64,000 nt of DNA from Rhinopomastus cyanomelas. Lineage: Eukaryota > Chordata > Aves > Bucerotiformes > Rhinopomastidae. The stretch spans positions 372,669 to 436,668 of the forward strand of contig VXBP01010356.1 of assembly GCA_013400115.1 (NCBI GenBank), given 5' to 3'. Below, piece after piece: positions 23,301-36,188 of the stretch (position 1 is the stretch's first letter; each line of letters begins with the position of its first letter). The notes under the pieces were generated by a model that saw only the letters and a program-made list of their open reading frames with translations, was not told where the DNA came from and ran no database searches. A program made the position numbers and the translations under genes.

Positions 23301-25849
23301 ACTCAGCTGGGTTCTGCACTGGCCTGTGTGTGAGAAGATGTATCCTGGGAATAGAAGAAAATGGATGAGAAAAATCTGAACTGCAGGCTAAAATAGACCT
23401 TCTGGGTAACTTAAGCTTACTGGCCCTTGTGAAAGTACTCCCTGATTCTTCAGCAATGGAGACCGAGGCGTGATCCTAACAAGAACTGAAGGTAGCCTGT
23501 GTTGCCAGGAAGCTTCCTGCAGCCAGGAAGCCCGCAGTCCCTCCTATGTGCTCAGTGGTCTTTGAATATGGTTCTCATATCTGTGTCTTGATGGACAGAA
23601 GAGAGTTCTGTGTAAGGTCCCTGAATTCCTTTCCATCCAAGTAAATACCAAGCAAGCAAGGTCAAGGCTGAGGTCTATGTTCCACGTCTCAAGACCTCAC
23701 ATGCACTTCTCTAGAGCCTCATCACAGCAGACCTCCTGCAAGCCAGTTGGCACAACTGCAGCCAGAAAGAGTGAGCAGATGCTAGTCAGGACAATTTGAC
23801 TTTGCTTACCTCTGAAAAACGACAAGCTACTCAGGATCTGACAGAACTTGAGCTGCATTAGCCACCTGTTAGCTGTGCTGTCGGTACTTAGTTTCCCTCT
23901 GACAAGGCAAACTTTGTTGAAAACAAGAAAGGAAAGGGGAGCGATATCCCACTGGAAGTAAAATTATTTAAACCACCAAGCAAACCTGGTATCGTCAGTG
24001 TTTCAAGGTGAGGGGGTTAAACTGTACCTGTTTTTTGGGAGAATAAAGTGGCTTCATAAGATGAATTCCAAGACATCCAAAAGGCACAGTGCTGCTGTCT
24101 CCAAAAGCAGAGTAATGAATAGCAGTGGCAGTGTGATAATTAAAATGACCTCTTGGAGATATGGATTAGAAAGTATGCAGAGGGGGGATAAGTTCTCCTT
24201 TCAATTAATCTAGTGCTAATTTATGACTAGCGTTGGGTTTTATAGGGTTTCAGTGGAAGACTTTCAGAGTTGGTTTACTGGGGTGACAATGTTCCTTCTG
24301 CATATTGATTGGAAGAACACTTGCAGAATTCCTTGTGTTTTCTTTTTGAATGATTGAGATAGAGATGTATAAATATATAATGAGAGAGTTTCAGGTATTT
24401 GCTTAGCTGCTATGAAGTCCCCTCTAGAAATATGAATAAAATTATAAAAGCAGCTGTGGAATGACTGTGATGTTTCATTTTCATTTGTTTCTCTTCACAA
24501 GCCCCCAGAACCACTTAGACACCAAGATGTGAAGAAGCAGGTGCTGGGAAGCTTCTGTGCTGCCTTGCTATCGGTTGTAAGAGACTACCGCTATCTGACT
24601 TGTAAAAGACAGTCCTTTAAGTTTAGATTTAATAGCTGGATCTTCCTGGATATCACTATCTCAGCTTCTTACTTGTCTCCTGCCACCCATATCTGCCCCC
24701 ACACCCTGCAATTTTCAGGTCTTAGTATAAGCCTAGTGCAGTCTGCTCATCTCTGCCACAGACGCTTCCTTTCTGCTGAGATATCCCGAGCTTATAGTTG
24801 GATAGACAGGACAGATTGGAGACAGTTACCCATATGGGAAATGATGACATCCCATTTGTCAACTCTTCCATGCTGGTAACCTTCTTCTCATCCTCTGCAC
24901 CTGCCTAGCAATACCATAACGTCCAAACATAAGGTTATCTGCCAAGAGCATCTGCCTTGCTTCTTGGTCAGGCAGCATGCCCATTCTAGAGCCCACTCTT
25001 GTTCCAGTACGTCATGTTCTAACTCTTTGCTCTTATGTCCTATTTGCTTCTTGTCTCAGTTTGTCTCTGGTACCTTCTGGTCCACACACAGCTACCCTCA
25101 GATCTCCATCACGTCTCCTCTAAATGTTATTGGCAGAGCTGACTCTATAGAGCCTTCTTCGGGGATCTACCTCTTATTGCAGTGCTCACCAACAAACTAT
25201 GTCTCTTGAAGGCTGCCCCTGAACAGATGGGAATGGAAATCTGAGCCTTTCATTGCAGGGTCTTTGCCAGCTTGCATGATGAGGGCTAACACCTTGGGGT
25301 GGCAGAGTGTGCATGACATGCACACACCATTTCACAAATTCTTGGGGACGCTATCACAGGAGCTGAAAACACACAACCTTTTGTTGCCAGTCTCTTGTTC
25401 ACTTTCCACCCATGTGAAGAAGTTCTCCACGTGAGTAGGCAGATCCCATCTCAGAGCCTACTTGTGGCCAGCCATGAGCCACCTCTTCCTGGAGAAGATC
25501 TGTGCCTCGGATGTAAGTCAAGCACTCAGGAGTCACACATTTCTAATCACTTGTCTCAAGCATAAGGCTGGGATTTGAAAGGTTCAGAAGACAATATGTG
25601 TCCAAATCTGGGTGTCTACTTTGACACAACAGTATTTACTGTTATAAGAGCCCAGAGCCCCCTTGCATTGCCCTGCCTCTTTCCACTCAGCTTGAGGAGC
25701 TGGAGGGCCCTCCCTTGGAGCAGTAGCAAATCATTTACTTCTCTTTGTACAAGACTGAGTGATGAATATTAAAATGCTGAAATTAACTTGTTTTCTGTGC
25801 ATTCTACTCTCCTGACAAGAAAATCCCACTACAAACCCCTGCGTGGGCA
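20352..25849. other. Non-coding DNA, no gene recognised
   Basis: The largest repeat-poor stretch in the left half. The segment 22300-22580, with ttatgccaattgcatgtgct and gcctgataaatagcttctgg, again looks enhancer-like. Open frames here (for example 24529-24879) match nothing I know. Confidence 0.5.
21998..22027. repeat. Purine-rich GAGAA/GAGGA tandem repeat
   Basis: Short imperfect 5-base tandem units, all purine on the + strand. Confidence 0.85.
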
Positions 25850-26414
25850 GTCTAACCACACTGAATTGGACCCTCGCTGTGAGGGGATTATATATTCTGA
25901 TTGGGGCTGCATTTGCAATTATTTTCTGTGCCACACCAAAGACCTTCACTGCAGAGCTGCAAACCAGTTATAGGAACATGAAATGCTTTGACTTCTTCAC
26001 TAGGGAAACATTAATCCAATCACAGGTTATGTCCATTACAGACTATGGCAATATTGTATACAGGAATTCCCGGGAGAAGGTTCTACAAAAATTGGAATCT
26101 CTCTATAACCATGTTATGAGATTTACTGGTGTGGATAAAATGGGCAGAGTTAAAATTACCAGGCTGGCTATCTCTAAAAGACAGGTGAAGTCTGCTGGCT
26201 ATCATTGCTTCATAATATTACAAATGGAAAAGCCCTGAAGTAATTGAATAACACATCTGCAGAAAAAACCTTGTGAACTGCTATAACCTAAAGATAGACT
26301 GGAAGGAAACAATGTCTGTACAGCACCCGGTTAAAAGGAAAAAAGATGCCTTCCTTACCTGGTGCTGGAAGATATCGCAAATGCAGATACAGATTCTCTC
26401 TTTGCCTCCTAGAT

Positions 26415-26420
<6 letters not shown>
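25850..26420 (+). mobile_element. Decayed non-CR1 LINE reverse transcriptase, C-terminal part
   Basis: The open frame 25843-26238 contains YRNMKCF (about 25966-25986), then ITDYGNIVY, EKVLQKLESLYNHVMRFTG and ITRLAISKRQ. This order matches the segment after the catalytic domain in a group of non-LTR retrotransposons common in fish (YRNKSCF, then LDYGD-x-Y, then LxKLDxxYxxxxRFxTG, then a SLxxRR segment). The CR1 counterpart reads quite differently (RPHLEYCVQFW). After a stop at 26236 and a frameshift, KKDAFLTWCWKISQMQIQIL at about 26335-26400 resembles the closing motif of the same group (GKxAFxxxAPxxWNxLQxxL). A TG microsatellite begins immediately after. The clade name is not resolved and the assignment rests on recalled motifs. 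Confidence 0.6.
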
Positions 26421-26447
<27 letters not shown>

Positions 26448-26482
26448 TTTCTGTATGCGTGTGTGTTTGTGTCTATCTACCT
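26416..26482. repeat. (TG)n microsatellite
   Basis: About 13 uninterrupted TG units (26421-26446) are followed by a degenerate TG-rich stretch. It sits at the 3' end of the LINE relic and may have grown from its tail. Confidence 0.95.
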
Positions 26483-27194
26483 CTTTTCATACAGAAATAA
26501 GTTAAACCAGTCTCCTCAGCCGCCAGAGGCAGGATGCTGGATAGTAACGATCCATAAGCAGAGCTACTCCTTTTGTGCTGGAGGTTGCTAAAAACATTAG
26601 ACATGGCTTGCAAAGGAGCTGGTTTCTGTCCCCTCAAAGTCTCTCTGTCCTTGTACAGAGAACGATTTCAAAGCACTTGGCAAAAGTTGATTAAGGTTTT
26701 CCCTTGTGCTTTAGTATCAGTATACACTGGTCAGCAGCGAGCAGCCTCACTGGGTCACCTCAAACCCAGTGCTACAAGGATGATGTGCACTGGTACAGCT
26801 GCTGCAGCCAGGTACAGTCTGTTCAAACAGGTAAGACCCTTTCATGCACTGTTCAGAGGAGAGGATGGCCCACAGCCTGCCAACTGAAACACAACTGGGA
26901 CAGCTTCCAGCATGGAAGTCAGATTTCTTGGAGCACGCACCCCAGACCCAGAAGACCTGACCAGCCATTTTCCCGTCTCTTCCCTGGAGGTAAGTGGACT
27001 GGACTTTCTGTGGTGCATGAGAGGGCATTTCAGACCAGAAACAACACCTCCTGCTGTGGTCCTGCCTGGGAATGGAGGAGCTCTTCTCATTACTCAGTTT
27101 CTTCCCCATAAGATCTGGTAGTTCTGAGAAGAAATCCAAGGGTACCTGCCATGGACTGCATTGCTGCAGCATGGCAGTCAGGGGTTGTCATAGC
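26483..27194. other. Non-coding DNA, no gene recognised
   Basis: Overlapping open frames occur on both strands (26704-27111 on +, 26747-27172 on -), with no family resemblance and no good splice pair. Confidence 0.5.
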
Positions 27195-27712
27195 TGGTCA
27201 GTACTGGGACCTATGATTTACTTCACATTTCATGCACCTTTCCATGGGAAAACAGTACGCACAGAAGAGCTGGGAGGACAAAAATTTAATGAACCATAAC
27301 AAGGGCAAGTGCAGAGCCTTGCACCTGGGCAAGAACAACTCCAGGTACCAGTATAGGCTGAGGACTGACCTGTTGGAGAGCAGTGTAGGAGAAAGGGACT
27401 TGGAGGTCCTGGTGAATAGCAGGATGACGACCATGAGCCAGCAATGTGCTCTTGTGGCCAAGAAGGCCAACGTCATCCTGGGGTGGATTAGAAGGGGAGT
27501 GGTGGTTATTAGATCAAAAGAGGTTCTCCTCCCACTCTGTTCTGCCCTGGTGAGACCACATAAGGAATACTGTGTCCAGTTCTGGTTTAAAACCCACCTG
27601 GACATGTGCGACTTGGTCCAGGTGATCCTGCTGTGGCAGGGGGATTGGACTAGAGATGATCTTTCGAGGTCCCTTCCAGTCTCTAAGGTTCTGTGATTCT
27701 GTGATTCTTTTG
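27195..27712 (+). mobile_element. CR1 LINE copy with internal deletion
   Basis: Sense CR1 text from about gcaagtgcagagccttgcac through atgagccagcaatgtgctcttgtggcc to ctgtgtccagttctgg (27585). It then jumps directly to 3' UTR text (acccacctggacatgtgcgac) and ends with two octamers (ttctgtgattctgtgatt). Several hundred bases of the usual CR1 between these points are missing. The weak 5' part (27195-27290) is uncertain. Confidence 0.88.
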
Positions 27713-30700
27713 AGAGAAAGACTCTGGAGGGGCTAGAATCCTCCTGTGGAAGGAACACAGGGGAGGCTGAGAGCTTGAGCACTGAAAGGCATGTTATGTA
27801 AGAGAACTTTGAATTAGGGTCCTTTTTTTTATTATTTAATCCAGTTGTTCATTAAGTTCTTTATAATTTATAATGTTTTCTAAATGCCAAATTTACAAAA
27901 TATAAAAATTCTGCTTTTCCAGTAAGTCTTGAGATATACCGTCTGGAAGCACTGGGAACAGAAACCAAGCAGCTCTAACTTAAGCTGCATTATCAGTAGC
28001 CTGGGTACTGAAGGAAGGTTTTCTTACCAGCTGGTGTTTGGAAGAAAAATAAAGTACAACAGCAAGTTTGGCCACTGGGGATGAAGTCTTTGTCACAGTC
28101 ACAAGGGAGCCAATACCCTCCTGTGGTGCCCTGTTACCCACATAAGCGACACTGAGTATAAAGAGTCCCCTGTCCACTTTGCACATTTAGGGCTGCTACC
28201 CCGGGTACTTTGAGCCAAAGCAGCCTGAAGAAATGCTGAGGATTTGTACACATTTTGCTCTGGTGCTCGGTGAAAGGGGGGGATTTGTTCCCTGTGTCTA
28301 CGACTAAGACAGTTCAGTAGCACGCCTCATTTTAAGGCTGGATGAAAAAAACACATCTTGAGGTGTAATGTTTTCAGGCCTTAAGTGTTACCCTCATTGT
28401 GTGGTGCCCCTTCACAGAGCTGAACTGCCATAAATGACCAAGCCACTTGTTGGGGCCCGCAGTGCTGAACACAGAGCACCGTCCTGTGGGGCCACAGTGG
28501 CTCTTGGAGGGGAACTTGTGTTCTGGCAAATCTGTGTCGTACTTAGCACTTTCATTTCTTTCTCGCCCAAGGCAGATTCCTTTTTCCTCTTTTTCCTTTT
28601 CCACAGCCCTGTCACATTCTCAAAGAGTTTGAGCAGCTGATCCTGAGTCACCAAGTGGGAAATAAATAGCATGTCCGGGGAGGCTTGACTAAGAAGTAGG
28701 AGGAAAAAGGGAGAATGAAAGATGGAGAAATATGATTTAACTTCATCCCAGGAAGCTGGTTAGAGAATAGAGGTGCTCTTTGGCATTGGAGTGGCTCCTG
28801 CAAGCCTGTGGTTCAGCACTGAAGTTTGGGTAAAACCTTCGGTTCTTTTAGGAGAAGAAGAGATTTGCTACTCTTTAAGTAAGGCCAGTACTTCATCATC
28901 TTAAATGCAACTATCAGCTCTTCCAGCGATGAGATGTTGCAACATTTAGGATCAAGTGAGTTATATTTCTGTGATTCAACTCTCCCATCTACAGTCCATG
29001 ATAATTCCACCTCACACTAATACATACCTCTTTTCCATGTGAGGAAACACCCATTTCTCACCTGGTTACCCAAGCCTCAGGCAGCTAAAGTGAGTTGAAG
29101 CAGGACAGAAGTCGGTCACAGAGCCTATAAGGACATTGAGTGAGACTCCACGCCTGAGCCACAGCAGCCAGTTGAGTGATGGCAGTGGGTGCTTGGCTAA
29201 GTCATCACAGATGATCCCAAGGCAATGTTGGCAAACAGTAAGTAGTAATTAACAGCGGCTGTTAAATGCTGATATTTCATACCTCTCAACCTTGAAAAAG
29301 CACACAGAAGGATTTTTGCAAAATACCTTTTCTTCTTGTTATACTCAAAACAGTGGCAGTCTGCACCATGAGGAGCCAGAGGCAGAAATCCAAGTTTCAA
29401 GCTAGGGCACCATGTAGTGAGGAACATGACAGGTTAAGAGGATGACACATTCTGGGAAGGGGGACCTGTATTTGGAAATCACTGAGGACCATGAGAGCAA
29501 CTAGTGCTGCCTAGGGTAAGTGTGCCTGAATTTCGCTACAACCTCCTCACTATTTCGGTATCTAAATGCCTGCAGCTCATATAAAAATGTTTGTACTCCA
29601 GGCTGTGGATTCAAAATGTTGGACTTGACCAAAGGCACAACAGAGAGGGACAAAGAGATGTGTATTCTTGCTCTCTTGACATGAGTTTGTCAGCACATTT
29701 GTAGTCAGTGTCCCTGTCTCCATGTGTCTGCGATGTGGAATGGGTCCCTGTGGGTAACAACAAGCCTCAGACAAATTTTAATCCCTGATTCTTAAAGGCA
29801 CGTGGGCCAAAACACTTTGTTCTTGTGAGTCCTGTGGGCGAACAGCCAACCCAACCTAGCACAGGCAGGTCCTGGTGCAACCTTGGATGTCAGTCTGGCA
29901 TATCCCACATGGACCATGCTCCTAGGCAGGGACAGGGCTGCTCACTGTGAACCAGGTATGTCCCAATCCCATCTGGGCAGGTTTGGGCATCAGAAAAGCA
30001 GTTCAGTCCCAAGCCATTACTAATCAGCGCAACTGCGCTGATGCCAGTGCGGAACAGCAGGAAAGACTCTATGTCTATGTACTTTTAAATTATCAAGCTA
30101 ATAAGTACCTTGGATGATAAGATGTAATCTTTTAAATGCAGTATGGATTTCTTCCCTGAATTATGTGTGATAACATCTTTAGACATGAGCTTTTTTTTTT
30201 ACTGAAAGTGCTGTCTCATGGTGGTGGTGGTGGCACTCAGTAATCGCTTTTTTACAATTCAGCAGCTGGCCAGGGAAAGGATCCCTTTTGCCAGACAATC
30301 TCTATTGACTTCCTAGGAGTGTTGGACCCTAGGATGGTGCCAAAGCATCTCTAGAAGATGTCAGCCTGTTAGCCCACTGGTGCAACAATCTGATACCGGT
30401 TTCCAAGCAGAAGTAGCCAAATTTCATGTTGACAGAGATCAACAGGGGAAAGGGTAATGAATACTTGGATTTCAGAGGTGACCAGACAAGTTCAGAACAA
30501 ACCTGGTCACATGTAGTTCCCATCTGGGTCTTGCTGGCTGCACAGGTTCTTATCAGGACCACGTTACACAGAAGCAATGGACGCAAATTAAAATAAGCAC
30601 ATGAAATTCCATCTGAACGTAAGCAAACACTTTATAACAACCTAGACTGAGCAAAGGGGATGGATTGCAAAATCCCAAGAGCCTTTCCAACATCAACCAT

Positions 30701-31017
30701 TCTGTTTCCTGGTTCTTCTGTCTGTTTCTGACAATTCTACTGGTCATTTTGCAGCAGACAGTGTAATATTATCAATATTTAGCTTTTTCACAGCATTTTT
30801 CACTGCTTGATCTGCAATGCCTTTAATGAGGCTTGTAGTTCATTGTCCCTTTTTAACAGCTCAGGAAAACTGGGTCAGCCAGAAGACATGGGATTTGCTT
30901 AAAGCCTTTCAGGAAGATAGGGGCAGAGAGACCAAATTTCCTGAATGTCTCCTCTCATTTCTGGACTGGCACTGCAACTGCAATGTGTGTGCAAACGGTA
31001 TTTTGAGATAACTGTGC
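27713..31017. other. Non-coding DNA, no gene recognised
   Basis: A GGT triplet run lies near 30219-30232. Nothing else is recognised. Confidence 0.55.
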
Positions 31018-31715
31018 ATAGAATCACAGAACACTAGGGATTGGAAGAGACCTTGAAAGATCATTTACTCCAATCCCCCTGCCACAGCAGGGGGATCAAG
31101 TCACACAGAAACCAGGCAGGTTTTAAACGTATCCAGAGAAGACTCCACAACACTCCTAGGCAGCTCCTTCCAGTGCTTTGTCACCTTCACATAGAACCTC
31201 CTATGTTCCAGCTTATATCCACTGCCCCTTGTCCTATCATTAGATGACACTGAGAAGAGCCTGATTCTGTCCTCCTGACACTTGCTCTTTCCATATTTAT
31301 AAGCATGAACGAGGTCACCCCTCAGTCTCCTTTTCTCCAAGCTAAAGAGACTTGGCTCCCTCAGCCTTTCCTCATCAGGGAGATGTTCCACTCCCTTCAT
31401 CATCTTTGTGGCTGTGCACTAGACTCTCTCCAGCAGTTCTGTGTCCTTCTAGAACTGAGGGGCCCAGAACTGGACACAAGATTCCAGATGGCATCTCACC
31501 AGGGCAGAATAGAGGGGGAGGAGAACCTCTCTAGATCTACTAACCACCACCCCACTTCTAATCCACCCCAGGATGACATTGGCTTTCTTGGCCACAAGGG
31601 CCCACTGCTGGCTCATGATCATCCTGCTGTCCACCAGGACTCCCAGGTCCCTTTCTCTTATGCTGCTCTTCAACAGGTCAGTCCCCAACATATACTGGTA
31701 CTAGCATCTAGCAGC
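31018..31715 (-). mobile_element. CR1 LINE copy, about 700 bases, antisense
   Basis: Starts at the left with the reversed tail (tagaatcacagaacactagg, then ggattggaagagacctt). It runs back through the 3' UTR into ORF2. The reverse-strand frames at 31101-31403 and 31449-31691 read LFSLEKRRLRGDL and LGVLVDSRMIMSQQWALVAK, which are standard CR1 ORF2 C-terminal text. Confidence 0.93.
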
Positions 31716-34394
31716 CAGTGGCACTGGAAGCAGATCTCTATCTGCTGACGTAGCCCTTGGACTGTAAATCACAGCAAAGGAGAAACACTTCTGTGCTTTG
31801 CCAGGGAGACAGTGGTGCAGGCGGCTCTGCAAGCTGGTGCTAATGAAGGCACATTCACAACTGGTAAAAACATCCTTACCCAGCAGTGCTTCGAAGTACA
31901 GGTCTACTGTCTCTGTATCACATGCGTGCTTTTTCTTTTTTCCCAGCACTTCCACTGCAGGTCTCAGATCTGGCCAAACTGCACCATATAACCACAGAAA
32001 CACGAATAGAACTACTGTTAGCAATCCTTAAGAGGCTGATGTTTCTAAAAGCTCTTTAGTTTCTGTGATTTTGCATCTCAATGTATGTTGATCTGTTGAC
32101 AAGTACACCTTTATTAAAAAGGAAGTTCAGATTTTTCTCATGGATATTAAAAACTGGGCAGAAGAGCAGCTGTGTGCATGTCTGCAGTCACATAGGCAGG
32201 CAGCCCCCCATTTAAGTACTTGCTTAAATGCCAGATCCTGACAAATAGGAATGATCCGCTTGTTACCTCTTCTGGTGAGCTGAATAAATACATGGACTGT
32301 GTTTGTATGGAATAGAGGAAGCAGGCAGAGCTCATTTATGGGCGATTAATCACAGCCATGTATTCTTTATTTCCTATTTATGGGCGATACTATGGGCTGA
32401 ATTTTAATCAGTTCTCACTACGATGGGTTTTCACGTTTCTGCTTTCAGCAGTTAACACTTTAGAGGTACCAGAAAACAAAATTAGCAGCATGGCTATGGA
32501 TTGGGTGCTCACTGTGGTGTTAGCAATGACTTTGTTTCAGAAACAAAATAGTGTCTCATGAGAGGGCTGTTTCTGGGAAGGTAACTTGTAAATGGGAGCA
32601 GTTCATGATGACTAACAGTCAGTAGAACAATGAGCTGGGTTCTACCGAAACCAGCTCTGAACCCAGATTTCCACTGTCTCTGCCTAATACAGTTATTAAC
32701 ACTCATTCAAAAGAGGGAACAATATGTTACCACTGGCATGAAGGGAACATTCAGCAGAAAGCTCTTCAGCAGAGACACAATCTTCTTTCCTTTGTTCAAG
32801 GAGTGGAGACAAGAATGATTAACCAAGCCTTTGCCTCTTCTCCTTGGGTGATGCTCAGTGTGACCTTTATAGTTATTAAAGTGGTATTAAGATAAGAATC
32901 ATGTACTGTATCCTGACCTCAGTTACACCATGGTGCATCTGAATCTGAAGCCAGACCACTGAAGTAATTAGAACTGCTTGGACTAAGGCTGGGAATTCTT
33001 GCGCTATTTGCTATCTCTGGCATTTATATTCAGGGCAGTCAGTGGGATCCATTACCTCACCCCACACCTGCCTGATGTCTGCCACACACAATGTGTTTAT
33101 TATGTGGGGTACTAATTGCACAGCAGGTGAGTAAAACCAAGAGTGTTTTAAAAGTCAAATTGGCCTTTTACATCAGGTAATTTGGGATAGGGGCCAGATT
33201 GCTCTGGATGATTTAGATACCTAACTCAATCAATGAGTATGAGACATCAAAATGCCTTTGGAAAAAAAAAACAACCTGCAGTTCCTAATCTTTAAATTTC
33301 ATCTTTAATTTTGGAGTGAAATTGGTGCTTAGAAAATATAGCTCAGGGAGGGCAGGGAAAGAAGAGTCCAGAGAGCAAACCTGAAATCTCGCTGAGCCAG
33401 GGGCTGCTGTCAGCCGAAGAGGAGATGGGAAATTAGTGGACAGCTCAGGCTGGCTCACTCACAGGAATACATTGACAAAATCGATGCAGGGAGATGACGC
33501 CATCCAGCCCCTAAAAACCTACAGTCCTTTAAAATGAGGGCCCTGGGTGACAGATACTTTTTCCAGGCATTAAGACTCTGGCAGCCCAACCAAAGTACAA
33601 GATCAAGAAAGTAAATTTGAAGGAGTTACCTTATTACAGATAACACTGCCTTTTCCTGATAGCCACGCTTCAGTTAAATTCACTGAACCAAACACCACAT
33701 TGCAACTCAGTTGGGAAAAGCAGCTTGCCCTAAGATACGATACAGGACAAGCAAAATTAATAATTTTGAGACGGATCATCATAGGAAGAATGTGATAGAT
33801 TTTTTTCTTCTTCTCTTTATTACAACTTTAGAGATTCTCCTCTTGGGCTCCTATTTAAAGCCTAACTTTGTTCATGTTGGTTGGATCCAGTTTGCATGCC
33901 CTAGCCCTTTAAGCCTAGAGGTTTAAAACTAGACCTCTGAAAAGTGAGCAGGGTTATATGTTGCCATATACAGCGGGCCAAGTGGAGAAGAGACACTTCA
34001 CCAATGGCTGTTACTCAACAATAGGAAGAATTTATGTTATTTTCATGAATTGAGGTTTTAGCCCACACAGAGGCTTGAGGACTAGGAGGCTTTAGAGATT
34101 TGAAGGCAAAATGATAGAGCTCTGCTTCAAAGTCAGCCTGAGACTGCAGAAAACCACTCTGAAATTGCCCCCTGTCTTCAGGTTATCCCTTGTGTTGGGA
34201 AGGGACTGTCCCAGCTGTTTTTTTCTGGGACTAGTGAAAGATCTCTGTCTTCAGAGCTGCCAGTATTCCAGCACCAGAGGTGTGTGTCTGTTGTGACAAA
34301 TAAGACAGGATTTACAAAGGAAGAAGCACTCTGCAAGTACATTGATGGAGGTAATAAAGTGTCCTCCTGGATGCACAAAAACTTACAGGTTTTC
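31716..34394. other. Non-coding DNA, no gene recognised
   Basis: The part at about 32905-32985 (cctgacctcagttacaccat, then ccactgaagtaattagaact) may be another copy of the old amniote repeat noted at 8571. No gene is seen. Confidence 0.5.
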
Positions 34395-34500
34395 ACAGAA
34401 TCACAGAACATTAGGGACTGAAAGGAACCTCAAAAGATCATCCAGTCCAGTTCCCCTGCCAGAGCAGGATCACCTAGATCAAGTTGCACAGGAACACGAA
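34395..34500 (-). mobile_element. CR1 LINE 3' tail
   Basis: Reverse-strand tail: cacagaatcacagaacattag, then aggaacctcaaaagatcatc and gcaggatcacctagatcaag. About 105 bases, of the same subfamily as the copies at 31018 and 36267. Confidence 0.9.
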
Positions 34501-35324
34501 ACGTCTTTCTCATTAGCCCAGACAGAAAAGAACATTGCTCATTTGGGCACACATCTGAATAATCATGTAATAGGATGCACACATGTGCCTGGGCAGTCTA
34601 GGGTTAACATAGCACTTCCATCAATTCTGAAGCACGACCAGTTTGTCCTCTGCTACACCTAGGAAGTGTGAACAGTATCAAAATGAAGATTTACTCTTCA
34701 TGAGCAGTAATTTAGCTCTTTTATGTAACATGCCATAATGAAGATTATTAAAGCTGCCTTCACAATTTCCAAGTGCAATTCTTTCTTATTTTCTTAGGAA
34801 TTAGACTTTCAGATCCCACATACGGCACTGAAAATCTCCATTTGTACGTCAGAAACACTGCTGAGGTTTGAACAACTTACTCCTTGCCACAGGCTTTGTT
34901 CAAAACCAGGCACGGACCTACGGAGTGGGACTCAAACGATTCAGGCCAATGACCAACACTTGTATCTTCCAAGTTCTGGGACCAAAACACAACCTGTGTG
35001 GGAGCCACAGCAGGGGTTCCAGCTGGCACAGCACACACAGGCCAGTCTTACTGCACAAAAGCTTCTACTTGTTATCCTTGTTACCCTGTGGATTCCACGG
35101 ACTGCCACATTGGAGCAGAGATTTGATCTTCGAGGACCAAACCATGCAAATGCAAACCAAACCAGCTCAATTCCTCATCAATACTCAAGCAATTGATTAT
35201 GAAACTCATAATTGAATGGTGGTGGGCACAGGGCTCCACGGTGGAGATGCTGGAGCCAGCCATTACAGCATCAGTCTGGGTTCTGTGTATATAACTTACT
35301 AACTTTCTCCTCTGCTTTCTATAG

Positions 35325-35538
35325 TCTTGGGTTTTTTCAATTAGATCAACACCCAAAGACCCCAAAACTAGTGAAGAATGGACTAAACTTTGATCTAGAC
35401 TCCAAGCCAACAGGTCAAGAGGATATTTTTGAAGACTGCAGAATCATTCAATCACCAGTGCCTGCACGTCAGCTGAAAAGGAGTCAGAGGAGGATTTTGT
35501 CTGCTACCTTTTGTCCTCCATCAGGCCTTTGCAAGTCG
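35325..35538 (+). other. Orphan exon-like open segment with strong splice sites
   Basis: It is bounded by a pyrimidine-rich acceptor (aactttctcctctgctttctatag) and a consensus donor (TCG, then gtaagtg). The length is 214 bases. It is open in the frame that reads LGFFQLDQHPKTPKLVKNGL near its start and GQEDIFEDCRIIQSPVPARQ in the middle: polar, mixed-charge and protein-like, but no family I recognise. It could be a coding or UTR exon of an upstream gene (AGBL4 is the expected neighbour), an exon of a non-coding RNA, or chance. Confidence 0.3.
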
Positions 35539-36188
35539 GTAAGTGTGGCCCAAAACCTCACCAGTTTACCAGAGAATGCTATTCCCATGGTGCCTTTTTG
35601 GAAGAAGCAAAGTTGCAGCTTTAGATCAATGTTCATTTTTATATTGTGATCATAGCTAATTAAAAGAAATGAATAGAAACATAGCCAGATCCAAAAGTTT
35701 ATTAGAAAAGAAGCATTGTAGTTGAATTATGCCACTATATTGTGCATGACACAAAGCCCACTGAAATCTGAATAGTTGATGATCTCTGGAATTTGACTAA
35801 GAGCATTTCGGCCGTAGGGAGAAACATTACAATTACCAATCTACATATGCTGACAATCTCTACGTATCAGGGGCCCCACGAGGGTCTTTAATTGCTCTGT
35901 AAACTTCAAACTGGAGTGTTCTTCAGCAGCAAAGAACAAGATGCTGCATTCAAGCAAAGGAAAAGTGGTAGTTGACATGTTTATTAAATACCTCCAGGCC
36001 CCAAAGGACCGCAGGGTGGAAGGGTCTCTGGGTAGGCAAGGTTATAAATGCAGCATCACGTTTACTCGAGACAGAACAATTATGCGTGCACGCTTAGATG
36101 CAGCTATGACACAATGGGTGCAGGAAAACTTTCTGCAAGAGCATTTCCACAATTCCAAAACATGTTTCTATTCTTTCACTTCCACAGC

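Noticed and set aside
27232..27696. 154-codon + strand frame
   Set aside because: CR1 ORF2 end joined to CR1 3' UTR by an internal deletion; not a gene.
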